A stretch of DNA of 64,000 nt, from NCBI RefSeq assembly GCF_000421845.1, contig NZ_ATXU01000004.1, forward strand, positions 207,669 through 271,668. The letters are read 5' to 3'. The DNA comes from Leucobacter chironomi DSM 19883. Lineage in GTDB: Bacteria; Actinomycetota; Actinomycetes; Actinomycetales; Microbacteriaceae. A program made the translations under genes and the position numbers. This document shows, piece after piece, positions 8,532-16,642 of this stretch. The notes under the pieces were generated by a model that saw nothing but the letters and a program-made list of their open reading frames with translations, was not told the origin of the DNA and did no database searches. The first letter of the stretch is position 1; each line of letters starts with the position of its first letter.

Positions 8532-9614
8532 GTGCCGCCCGTATCGCCTTCGACCGAGCCTGTTTTCGAGCCAGCAGAGAGCTCGAGGTCGAGCGGACCG
8601 GTTTTGGCGGACAGCGATGAGGCCGGCGTCCAGGACGAGGATCCCACGGCAGAGGCGAGCACGGCTGCCGGATCCCCCCGGGTGCGTCCGAGCCGGGCGG
8701 GCGAGGCCGGGGGCGGGCCCGCACCCGCCCGATCCGCTGAGGAGCCCGCACCGTCGGAGCCCGGATCAGCACCCCGCACGGGCCGTATCCAGGTGCCGGT
8801 GCCCTCCGTCGTGCGCGCGAGGGAGCGCGGTCGACTGGCCGAGCAGAACCCCATCGTGCTGCGCACCGAGATGCTCACCAAGACCTACGGCTCGCTCGTC
8901 GCCGCCAACGAGGTGTCGATCGAGGTGCACGCAGGCTCCTTCACCGGGGTCGTCGGCCCCAACGGCGCGGGCAAGACCACCACGCTCTCGATGATCAGCG
9001 GCCTGCTGCGCCCCACGTCGGGCCGGGTGAGCGTGCGCGACGTCGACGTGTGGAGCGATGGCCCGGCTGCGAAGCGTCTCATCGGCACGCTGCCGGATCG
9101 GCTGCGCCTGTTCGACCGCCTCACCGGCGCGCAGCTGCTCTACTACTGCGGCGTGCTGCACGGCGTCGAGGAGGGCGTCGTCGCGCAGCGCTCGACGGAG
9201 CTCGCCGAGGCGTTCGGCCTCGAGTCGGCGCTCGGTCGCCTCGTCTCCGACTACTCGGCGGGCATGCAGAAGAAGATCGCGCTCGCCTGTTCCATGATCC
9301 ACGCCCCCGAGGTGCTCGTGCTCGACGAGCCCTTCGAAGCGATCGACCCCGTCTCGGCGTCGAACGTCACCGAGATCCTCGAGAAGTTCGTCTCCGGCGG
9401 CGGCAGCGTGGTGATGTCGAGCCACAGCCTCGACCTGATCCAGCGGGTCTGCGATCACGTCTCGATCATCGTCGACGGCAGCGTCATCGCGCAGGGCACC
9501 GTCGACGCGGTGCGCGACGGCCTGAGCCTCGAAGAGCGCTTCACGAAGCTGACCGGCACGAGCGACGCCAGGAAGGGGCTCGAATGGTTGCACGGCTCTT
9601 CCGACTCCGAGTAG
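8532..9614 (+). CDS. ABC transporter ATP-binding protein with long disordered N-terminus
   Basis: A 360-residue ATPase. About 110 residues of Ser/Pro/Glu/Ala-rich, probably disordered sequence precede a standard nucleotide-binding domain with Walker A GPNGAGKTT, signature DYSAGMQKKIALA, Walker B VLVLDEPFEAIDP and H-loop MSSHSL. The architecture resembles ABC-2 type drug or antibiotic exporters (CcmA-like). The N-terminal extension is unusual; the GTG start at 8532 is supported by the TAAATT box, but an internal start near 8811 (PVPSVVRARE) would give a normal-length ATPase. The gene overlaps the permease gene by 31 bp. Substrate unknown. Confidence 0.85.
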   Translation: MPPVSPSTEPVFEPAESSRSSGPVLADSDEAGVQDEDPTAEASTAAGSPRVRPSRAGEAGGGPAPARSAEEPAPSEPGSAPRTGRIQVPVPSVVRARERGRLAEQNPIVLRTEMLTKTYGSLVAANEVSIEVHAGSFTGVVGPNGAGKTTTLSMISGLLRPTSGRVSVRDVDVWSDGPAAKRLIGTLPDRLRLFDRLTGAQLLYYCGVLHGVEEGVVAQRSTELAEAFGLESALGRLVSDYSAGMQKKIALACSMIHAPEVLVLDEPFEAIDPVSASNVTEILEKFVSGGGSVVMSSHSLDLIQRVCDHVSIIVDGSVIAQGTVDAVRDGLSLEERFTKLTGTSDARKGLEWLHGSSDSE

Positions 9615-11155
9615 CGCTGCTCGGCGGCGCGTTCCGGGGCTCGGTGGCGAAGGGCCTGCGCACCGCACTGCTCTACGTCCTGCTCGCTTCGGCCGCGGTG
9701 CTGCTCGCCGTGGTGCCCGCTCGCCTCCTGCCCGTGGGGCAGGAGCGCGCCATCGTCGACGTCATCATCGGCACCATCGTGCTGGGCGGCGTGTTCGTGG
9801 TGCCGTTCTTCGAGAACCGGCGCAACCTCGAACCGCGTCAGTTCGCCCAGTTCCCAGTCGGGGCCGGCGCGATCGGCGTCTCGCTGCTCGTCACCTCGAT
9901 CGTGACGTGGCCCTTCCTGCTGCTGCTCACCTGGTTCACGGCGCTCGTCGTGCTGCGGCCCGAGTGGGCGCAAGCCGGCTGGATCGCGCCCGTCGCCCTG
10001 GTGCTCGCCGCGATTCTCGCACTCTGCGGCGTGCGCGTGGTGTCGGCCCTCTCGAAGCTGCTCGCGGGCGCCCGCAACGCCGGCACGATCCGCACCGTGG
10101 GCGTGGTGCTGCTCGTCGCCTTCCTGCCGGTCGCGGTGTTCGCCGCGGCGACCGCATTCGGGGCCGAGGGATCCGCGGCTGCTGCGAGCACCGCGGCCGC
10201 TGCGGCGTGGACGCCGTTCGGCGCGCCCTTCGGCGCGGTGACGCTCGCTGCGTCGGGCGAGCAGGGCGGCGCCCTGCTGCACCTCGCGGTCGTGGCCGCC
10301 GCGATCCTCGCCCTGCTGCTGGCCTGGTTCCCACTCGTACGCTTCTCCAACCAGCGCGTCGACCGCCCGGTGGCCCCCGATGCGGCACGCGCCGGCCTCG
10401 GCTGGTTCGAGCGCTTCGCTGCGCGGCCCGCGCAGGTCATCGCCGCGCGCCAGCTCACCTACTGGGCGCGGGACCCCCGCTACCGCGTCGCGCTGTTCGC
10501 GATCCCGATCGCACCCGTCGTGATGCTCGTCGCCTTCGCCGTCGCCGGGGCCGACCTGCGGCCGCTCTCGCTCGTGCCGCTTCCGGTGATCCTGTTCCTG
10601 CTGGGCTGGTCGCAGCACAACGACGTCTCCATGGACTCGACGGCCATCTGGGAGCACGTGGCCAGCGGCATCCGCGGCCGGGCCGACCGCGCGGGAAGGC
10701 TCGCTCCGGTGCTCATGATCGGCCTGCCGCTCGCGCTCATCGGATCCAGCATCACCGTGACGATCCTCGGCGAGTGGCGGGTGCTGCCCGCCGTGATCGG
10801 CATGAACATCTCGGTGCTGCTGGTCGCCTGCGCGGTGTCGAGCGTCTTCTCCGTGCTCATGCCGTACCCGGCGACCCGGCCCGGCGACAGCCCCTTCTCG
10901 CAGCCCCAGTGGTCGGGATCGGGGTCGGGCCTCGCGCAGACGCTCTCGATGATCCTGGCCCTGCTGCTCGCCGTGGCGCCCGTCTGGTACGCGATCATCG
11001 CGATCGTGAACGTCGAGTTCGGGAGCAACATGTGGGCGCTCGGCTTCGGCGTCGGCTACGGCGTCGTCGTGCTACTGCTCGGTGTGGTGATCGGCGGCCG
11101 ACTCTTCGATCGCAGCGGCCCCGAACTCATCGCCGTCACCCAGATCTTCGACTGA
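9584..11155 (+). CDS. ABC transporter permease, multispanning
   Basis: A 523-residue integral membrane protein with about ten to twelve hydrophobic segments. It is the partner of the overlapping ATPase. The ATG at 9584 follows a GGAAGGGG ribosome binding site and gives a basic N-terminus (MVARLFRLR) ahead of the first membrane helix. No conserved catalytic motif is visible; the organisation resembles large ABC-2 exporters of actinobacteria. Two long Ala/Leu/Val-rich segments flank cytoplasmic loops, including FSNQRVDRPVAPDAA. The transported molecule cannot be read from sequence. Confidence 0.78.
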   Translation: MVARLFRLRVALLGGAFRGSVAKGLRTALLYVLLASAAVLLAVVPARLLPVGQERAIVDVIIGTIVLGGVFVVPFFENRRNLEPRQFAQFPVGAGAIGVSLLVTSIVTWPFLLLLTWFTALVVLRPEWAQAGWIAPVALVLAAILALCGVRVVSALSKLLAGARNAGTIRTVGVVLLVAFLPVAVFAAATAFGAEGSAAAASTAAAAAWTPFGAPFGAVTLAASGEQGGALLHLAVVAAAILALLLAWFPLVRFSNQRVDRPVAPDAARAGLGWFERFAARPAQVIAARQLTYWARDPRYRVALFAIPIAPVVMLVAFAVAGADLRPLSLVPLPVILFLLGWSQHNDVSMDSTAIWEHVASGIRGRADRAGRLAPVLMIGLPLALIGSSITVTILGEWRVLPAVIGMNISVLLVACAVSSVFSVLMPYPATRPGDSPFSQPQWSGSGSGLAQTLSMILALLLAVAPVWYAIIAIVNVEFGSNMWALGFGVGYGVVVLLLGVVIGGRLFDRSGPELIAVTQIFD

Positions 11156-11175
11156 CGCGCTGGGAAGCCCCGAGG

Positions 11176-11181
11176 TACAAT
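11176..11181 (+). promoter_or_regulatory. -10 box TACAAT of a leaderless transcript
   Basis: TACAAT lies 6 nt before the ATG at 11188, with a possible CTGACG -35 at 11152-11157 (18-nt spacer). Confidence 0.55.
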
Positions 11182-11187
11182 CGGGGC

Positions 11188-11463
11188 ATGGGTATTTTCT
11201 CACGTCGTGATCCGGAGACCGTGGGCGGGGGCACCGACGTGCTCGACCGCGAGCTCGAGAAGCTGCTGGAAGACTCGCAGATCGAGGACGGCGACCACGA
11301 GCGCTTCTCCCACTACGTGCCCAAGGACAAGATCCTCGAGTCGGCAGTGACCGGCAAGCCGGTGCGCGCGCTCTGCGGCAAGAAATGGACGCCCTCGCGC
11401 GATCCTGAGAAGTTCCCGGTCTGCCCCGACTGCAAGAAGGTCTACGAGCGCATGAAGAAGTGA
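11188..11463 (+). CDS. DUF3039 family protein
   Basis: A conserved actinobacterial protein of 91 residues and unknown function. The C-terminal half holds ALCGKKWTP and FPVCPDCKKVYERM, with cysteines spaced as in a zinc ribbon (C...CPDC). The N-terminal half is acidic. The ATG start fits the leaderless promoter immediately upstream. It is a single-gene unit that ends before a strong bidirectional terminator shared with the convergent pncB. Confidence 0.88.
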   Translation: MGIFSRRDPETVGGGTDVLDRELEKLLEDSQIEDGDHERFSHYVPKDKILESAVTGKPVRALCGKKWTPSRDPEKFPVCPDCKKVYERMKK

Positions 11464-11507
11464 CGCTCGCGCGCGTTGGTATCCATGCTGAGTCGACGCT
11501 GGCTCTG

Positions 11508-11552
11508 CGCTGGCGTTGATTCTGCGCTGTCGCTGGCGTTGATTCTGCGCTG
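11508..11552. repeat. Two direct copies of a 22-bp unit (23-bp period)
   Basis: Two exact copies (11508-11529 and 11531-11552) of a unit starting CGCTGGCGTT and ending TGCGCTG, separated by one base and preceded by a partial copy. They lie in the 3' untranslated region after the DUF3039 gene. Confidence 0.8.
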
Positions 11553-11556
11553 ACCA

Positions 11557-11597
11557 GCAGCAGGCCGCCGGTATCGCGGATATCGGCGGCCTGCTGC
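11557..11597. terminator. Bidirectional terminator between DUF3039 gene and pncB
   Basis: A perfect 14-bp inverted repeat (GCAGCAGGCCGCCG / CGGCGGCCTGCTGC) whose loop itself contains the small palindrome TATC-GCG-GATA. It sits between two convergent genes. Confidence 0.8.
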
Positions 11598-11602
11598 GCG
11601 TG

Positions 11603-12925
11603 TCAGCGGTACTCGGTGGGGATCGCGGGGTCGCCCCGGGTGAGGCTCAGCGCGACCGGCGGCAGCTCGGCGACGCGGGCGCGGTGCCGCTCGCGTGCGG
11701 CGGCCAGCCCCTCGGCCCCGGCGTGCTCGGCCAGGATCTCGCCCGACCGCACGAGCGGTGCGAGCACTTCGCGCGTGGTGCCCGCGAGCTCTTCGCCCTC
11801 GGGCTCGCCGCCCGGGCCGTCGCCGAGCAGGATGAGTTCGGCGGTGGCGGTGCCGCGCGAGTCGTAGCGGCGGCGCACGCTCTTGCGGCCGCCCACGGAA
11901 GCCTTCTCCGCCGACTTCTTCGCGACCGCGATCCACTCGCCCGACTCGTTCTCATGCGCCACGAGCTTGTAGACCATGCCCATCGTGGGGGTGCCGGATC
12001 CGATCACGACCGATGTGCCGACGCCGAAGCTGTCGACGGGTGCAGCGGCGAGGGCGGCGACCGTGTGTTCGTCGAGGTCGTTCGTCACCGTGATGCGGGT
12101 GCGCGTGGCGCCCAGCTCATCGAGCAGTCGGCGCACCTGCGCGACGACGACCGGCAGATCGCCGGAGTCGATGCGCACGGCGCCGAGCTCGGGGCCCGCG
12201 ACCTCGATGGCGGTGCGCACGCCCTGCTCGATGTCGTAGGTGTCGACGAGCAGCGTCGTGTCGGTGCCGAGAGCCGCGATCTGCGCTTCGAAGGCCTGCC
12301 GTTCGCTGTCGTGCAGCAGAGTGAAGCTGTGGGCGGCCGTGCCCATCGTGGGGATGCCGTAGCTGCGCCCTGCCTCGAGATTGGAGGTGGCGCTGAACCC
12401 TGCGAGATAGGCGGATCGGGCCGCGGCGACGGCGCTGTACTCGCCGGTGCGCCGGGACCCCATCTCTGCGAGCGGTTTACCCGCGGAGGCGTGGCTCATG
12501 CGGGACGCCGCCGTGGCGACCGCGGAGTCGGCGTTGAGGATGCTCAGAGCGAGGGTTTCGAGCAGGACGCCCTCGGCGAAGCTCGACTCGACGGTGATGA
12601 CGGGGGAGCCGGGGAAGAAGACCTCGCCCTCCGGATAGCCCCAGATGTCGCCGGAGAAGCGGAAATCGCTCAGCCAGTCGAGGGTGGCGGGGCTCACGAT
12701 CCGCCGCTCGCGCAGGAAGTCGAGCTCGGTGTCGGTGAAGCGGAATCGTTCGATGGCGTCGAGCAGGCGACCGGTCCCGGCGACCACGCCGTAGCGGCGC
12801 GCGCCCGAGAGGCGCCGGGCGAAGAGCTCGAAGACGCTGCCGCGGTGGGCGGTGCCGGCCTGCAGCGCGGCATCGACCATCGTGAGCTCGTAGTGGTCGG
12901 TGAGGAGGGCCGTTGACGTGTGCAC
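11603..12925 (-). CDS. pncB: Nicotinate phosphoribosyltransferase
   Basis: A 440-residue enzyme that converts nicotinate and PRPP to nicotinate mononucleotide in the NAD salvage (Preiss-Handler) pathway. It matches the family from the N-terminal LTDHYELTMVDAALQAG, through the catalytic-His region PTMGTAAHSFTLLHDSE, to the phosphate-binding IRIDSGDLP and GVGTSVVIG segments. The GTG start is 6 nt after a minus-strand TATGCT -10 box (12932-12937), so the mRNA is probably leaderless. In actinobacteria this gene often lies near clpS, murI or rph; here it stands alone between a terminator and dnaE2. Confidence 0.93.
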   Translation of the reverse strand: MHTSTALLTDHYELTMVDAALQAGTAHRGSVFELFARRLSGARRYGVVAGTGRLLDAIERFRFTDTELDFLRERRIVSPATLDWLSDFRFSGDIWGYPEGEVFFPGSPVITVESSFAEGVLLETLALSILNADSAVATAASRMSHASAGKPLAEMGSRRTGEYSAVAAARSAYLAGFSATSNLEAGRSYGIPTMGTAAHSFTLLHDSERQAFEAQIAALGTDTTLLVDTYDIEQGVRTAIEVAGPELGAVRIDSGDLPVVVAQVRRLLDELGATRTRITVTNDLDEHTVAALAAAPVDSFGVGTSVVIGSGTPTMGMVYKLVAHENESGEWIAVAKKSAEKASVGGRKSVRRRYDSRGTATAELILLGDGPGGEPEGEELAGTTREVLAPLVRSGEILAEHAGAEGLAAARERHRARVAELPPVALSLTRGDPAIPTEYR

Positions 12926-12931
12926 GCCGTC

Positions 12932-12937
12932 AGCATA
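12932..12937 (-). promoter_or_regulatory. -10 box TATGCT of a leaderless transcript
   Basis: On the minus strand TATGCT lies 6 nt before the GTG start of pncB at 12925. Confidence 0.5.
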
Positions 12938-12976
12938 GCCGGTGCCCTGGCGCCTGCGCGGTCACCGGGCACGCGG

Positions 12977-15900
12977 CTACCTGAAATCCCGGGATGTGAC
13001 GCCGGCGGGCGCCGCGAGCGGCTCGAACGCCTCCGCGATGACGTTGATCACCCCCTCGGGGGAGCGTTCGACCATGCCGCGGATCACGAGTGCCGGAGCG
13101 GAGCGCGCCACGAGGCGGTTGCGCAGCCAGACGTCGCGCCAGGTCACGACGTTGACGCTGCCCGCCTCGTCTTCCAGTGTTACGAAGACGATGCCGCCAG
13201 CAGTGCCCGGCCGCTGGCGGTGGGTCACGAGGCCCGCCACCTCGACGAGCGATCCCGGACGGGTGAGCCGTACCCGATCCGAGCGCACCACGCCGCGCGC
13301 ATCGAGCGAGTCGCGCAGCAGTTCGAGCGGGTGCATCGCGAGCGGGATGCCGGTGCTCCACATGTCGAGTGCGGTCTGCTCGGCGGGATTGAGCACGGGC
13401 AACAGCGGCGGCTGCACGTGTACGGCGATGCCCGGCAGGAACCGCTCCCGGTTGTCGGCGGCCGGCGCAGCCGCCCAGAGCGCCTCCCGGCGGCCGATGC
13501 CGAGGCTCTCGCACGCGCCGGCGGAGGCCAGCGCCTCGATCCTGCCGTGGTCGAGATCCGCCCGTCTGGCGAGATCGGCGAGGTCGGCGAAGGGGGCCTG
13601 CTCGCGGGCGCGGGCGATGCGCTCGGCTGCTTCGGTCTCGATGCCCCGGATCCCGGTGAGGCCGAGGCGCACCGCGAAGGCGCCGTCGCGGCGGTGGGTG
13701 CCGCTCGTGTCGGGCGATCCCGGGACGAAGGCGCCCACCGGGGGCTGCGAGTGCGCGAGGCAGGCCTCGGAGCCGGAGCCGGTGCTGGATCCAGCGTTGC
13801 GGGCGGTGCCCGAGCGGGGCAGCCGTTCGAGGTCGGCCTGGGCATCCGAACGCTGCACATCGGGCGGCAGCACTGCGACCCCGTGCCGCCGCGCATCCTG
13901 CACGAGTTCGCGGGAGGAGTAGAACCCCATGGGCTGCGAGCGCAGCAGACCCGCGAGGAAGGCCGCGGGGTAGTGCAGTTTGAACCACGAGCTGACGTAG
14001 ACCAGCAGCGCGAAGCTGAGCGAATGGCTCTCGGCGAAGCCGAAACTGGCGAAGGCTTCGATCTGCTCGTAGAGGCGCTGCGCATCGTCGTCGCCGATGC
14101 CGTTCTTGCGCATCCCCGCGAAGAGCTTCGCTTTCAGGCTGTCCATGCGCTCCTGCCCGCGCTTCGAACCCATGGAGCGCCGCAGCAGGTCGGCGTCTTC
14201 GCCCGAGCAGTTGCCGATGGCGATGGCCATCTGCATGAGCTGCTCCTGGAAGATGGGCACGCCCAGCGTGCGCTCGAGCACCGGGACGAGCTTCGGATGC
14301 GGGTAGTTCACCGGCTCCTGGCCGTTCCTGCGTCGCAGATAGGGGTGCACCGCCCCGCCCTGGATCGGGCCGGGACGGATGAGCGCGATCTCGATGACGA
14401 GATCGTAGAAGCTGCGGGGCAGCAGTCGCGGCAGGGTGTTGAGCTGCGCGCGGCTCTCCACCTGGAACACGCCGACGGCGTCGGCGCGGCACAGCATGTC
14501 GTAGACGCCGGGCTCTTCCTTGGGAATGGTGTCGAAGGTCCAGCGCTCGCCAGTGCTCGCCTCGACGATGTCCATCGTCTTCTGCAGGGCGCTCAGCATG
14601 CCGAGGCCGAGCAGGTCGAATTTGACGAGGCCCATCGTCTCGCAGCTGTCCTTGTCCCACTGCAGCACCGTGCGCCCCGTCATACGGGCGTGCTCGATGG
14701 GGCAGACCTCGCCTACGGGGCGCTCCGTCAGCACCATGCCTCCCGAGTGGATGCCGAGGTGGCGCGGTGCTCGCATGAACTGCCGGGCCAGCTGCTGCAC
14801 GGGGGCCGGGATCGGGCTCTCGGGATCGTCGTCGATGCCGCTCCACCGTTCCAGGCCCTTGGTCCAGGCGCGCTGCTGGCCCGCGCTGTAGCCCAGAGCC
14901 TTGGCGGCGTCGCGGATCGCGGCCTTGGGGCGGTAGCTGATGACGTTCGCGACCTGCGCCGCGTTGCGCCTGCCGTACTTCTCGTAGACGTACTGGATGA
15001 TCTCTTCGCGGCGCTCGGAGTCGAAATCGACGTCGATGTCGGGCTCTTCGTCGCGCAGGCTCGACAGGAAGCGCTCGAACGGCAAGCGGTAGTAGATGGC
15101 GTCGACCGCGGTGATGCCCAGCACGTAGCAGACGGCGGAGTTCGCAGCCGATCCGCGCCCCTGGCACAGGATGCCGCGCTCGCGCGCCTCGCGCACGAGG
15201 TCGTGCACGATGAGGAAGTAGCCCGGGAAGTCCTTCTGCTCGATCACGGCGAGCTCCTGCTCGATCCGGTCGCGGTGCCCGGTGGGGATGGAAACTCCGT
15301 AGCGGCGCTCGGCTCCCGCCCACACGAGACTGCGCAGCCAGCTCATCTGGGTGCGGCCCTCGGGCACGTCGAGTCTGGGGAGCTTCGGGCGCGCGGCTCT
15401 GAGCGGGAACGCGAGCTCTCGCGCGAGCGGCACGGTGCGCGCGACGGCGTCGGCGTGACGGGCGAAACGGCGCATCATCGCGGCTCCGCTGCGCAGGTGG
15501 GCGGCTCCGGTGGCGGGGAGGTGCGGATCGAGTTCGTCGAGGCTGCGTCGTGCTCGGACCGAGGCCATCGCTTCGGCGAGGGGGGCGTGGGTGCGGGAGG
15601 CGTAGTGCACGTTGCCCGTGACGATCGTGGGGAGGCCGCGCTGCGCGGCCAGGCCCGCGAGTCTGTCGTTCCGGGGATCGTCGCCGGGGTGTCCGTGGTG
15701 CGTCAGCTCGACGTACACGCTGTCGGCGCCGAAGAGGGCGGTGAGCCGGTCGAGCTCTGCCAGGGCCGCCGTGTCGCCGAGTTCGCGTGACGGGCTCCCC
15801 GCCTGTTCGGGTCCGAGCGCACGGCGCACGGCCCCCTTGCGGCAGCCGGTGAGGATCGCCCAGTGGCCGCGCCCCGCCTCGGCGAGCGCCTCCAAATCGT

Positions 15901-16642
15901 AGACGGGCCGGCCTTTCTCGCCACCAGCCAGCTGCGCCTCCGTGATCGCGCCGGCGAGCCGGTGATACCCCTCCGGGCCGCGGGCGAGTACCAGCAGGTG
16001 GGAGCCGACAGGGTCGGCGACCCCGAGCTGTGGCACATCGAGCCCCAGGGAGAGTTCGGCGCCGTAGACGGTGAGGAGCGGGGGTCGCTCCGGTTGTTCC
16101 GGCTGCTCGGGCTGCGCCGCCTCTTCCGCCCGCTCCGCGGCGTCTTTCCGGGTCTGCGTTTCGGCAGCCTCCGCGAATCGTGCCGCGCCGTAGAGGCCGT
16201 CGTGATCGGTGATCGCGAGGCCCGTGAGCTCGAGCCGCGCAGCCTCCTCGACGAGTTGCTCCGGCGACGACGAGCCGTCGAGGAAGCTGTAGTGGGAGTG
16301 CGCGTGCAGCTCGGCATACGGCACGGCGGCCTCTGCGGTTCTCTGCGCTGGTGCTGCGGTTCTCTGTGCTGGTGCTGCGGCTCGCTGCGCTGGCGTTGTG
16401 TTTTCAGCGGAGTCCACCGTTTCCGGGCGCTCCGCGCTCTGCGGGCGTTCGGCGTTCTGAACGTGTTCCGTGTGGTGCGCGTGCGCCGGGTCATCACGGC
16501 TTCCGGTCTCGGCGCGCTGGCGCCCGACGGTCTCGGCGGGCGGCAGCGCGGCGGTCTTGGCGGGCGGCAGTGCTGCTGGGGCTCTGCCGGAGAGTCGCCG
16601 TTCGAACTCCTGCCAGGACAGCGGAGAGTTGTGCCACTTCAT
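12977..16642 (-). CDS. dnaE2: Error-prone DNA polymerase III alpha subunit
   Basis: A 1221-residue C-family polymerase of the DnaE2/ImuC type, which performs damage-induced translesion synthesis with ImuA' and ImuB. The PHP domain follows ELHAHSHYSFLDGSSSPEQLV; the palm has PDIDVDFDSERREEIIQYVYEKYG; a helix-hairpin-helix segment and the C-terminal OB fold (RPGSLVEVAGLVTHRQRPGT) are complete. An unusual, about 105-residue Ala/Pro/Gln/Glu-rich N-terminal extension precedes the PHP domain and includes near-perfect PAQRTAA repeats. The ATG at 16642 overlaps the imuB stop by one base (TGATG), indicating translational coupling. It is expected to be induced through the LexA box at 18941. Confidence 0.94.
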   Translation of the reverse strand: MKWHNSPLSWQEFERRLSGRAPAALPPAKTAALPPAETVGRQRAETGSRDDPAHAHHTEHVQNAERPQSAERPETVDSAENTTPAQRAAAPAQRTAAPAQRTAEAAVPYAELHAHSHYSFLDGSSSPEQLVEEAARLELTGLAITDHDGLYGAARFAEAAETQTRKDAAERAEEAAQPEQPEQPERPPLLTVYGAELSLGLDVPQLGVADPVGSHLLVLARGPEGYHRLAGAITEAQLAGGEKGRPVYDLEALAEAGRGHWAILTGCRKGAVRRALGPEQAGSPSRELGDTAALAELDRLTALFGADSVYVELTHHGHPGDDPRNDRLAGLAAQRGLPTIVTGNVHYASRTHAPLAEAMASVRARRSLDELDPHLPATGAAHLRSGAAMMRRFARHADAVARTVPLARELAFPLRAARPKLPRLDVPEGRTQMSWLRSLVWAGAERRYGVSIPTGHRDRIEQELAVIEQKDFPGYFLIVHDLVREARERGILCQGRGSAANSAVCYVLGITAVDAIYYRLPFERFLSSLRDEEPDIDVDFDSERREEIIQYVYEKYGRRNAAQVANVISYRPKAAIRDAAKALGYSAGQQRAWTKGLERWSGIDDDPESPIPAPVQQLARQFMRAPRHLGIHSGGMVLTERPVGEVCPIEHARMTGRTVLQWDKDSCETMGLVKFDLLGLGMLSALQKTMDIVEASTGERWTFDTIPKEEPGVYDMLCRADAVGVFQVESRAQLNTLPRLLPRSFYDLVIEIALIRPGPIQGGAVHPYLRRRNGQEPVNYPHPKLVPVLERTLGVPIFQEQLMQMAIAIGNCSGEDADLLRRSMGSKRGQERMDSLKAKLFAGMRKNGIGDDDAQRLYEQIEAFASFGFAESHSLSFALLVYVSSWFKLHYPAAFLAGLLRSQPMGFYSSRELVQDARRHGVAVLPPDVQRSDAQADLERLPRSGTARNAGSSTGSGSEACLAHSQPPVGAFVPGSPDTSGTHRRDGAFAVRLGLTGIRGIETEAAERIARAREQAPFADLADLARRADLDHGRIEALASAGACESLGIGRREALWAAAPAADNRERFLPGIAVHVQPPLLPVLNPAEQTALDMWSTGIPLAMHPLELLRDSLDARGVVRSDRVRLTRPGSLVEVAGLVTHRQRPGTAGGIVFVTLEDEAGSVNVVTWRDVWLRNRLVARSAPALVIRGMVERSPEGVINVIAEAFEPLAAPAGVTSRDFR

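Noticed and set aside
12920..15790. A 956-codon plus-strand frame over dnaE2
   Set aside because: Antisense shadow of a well-conserved polymerase; a frequent artefact of high-GC coding DNA.
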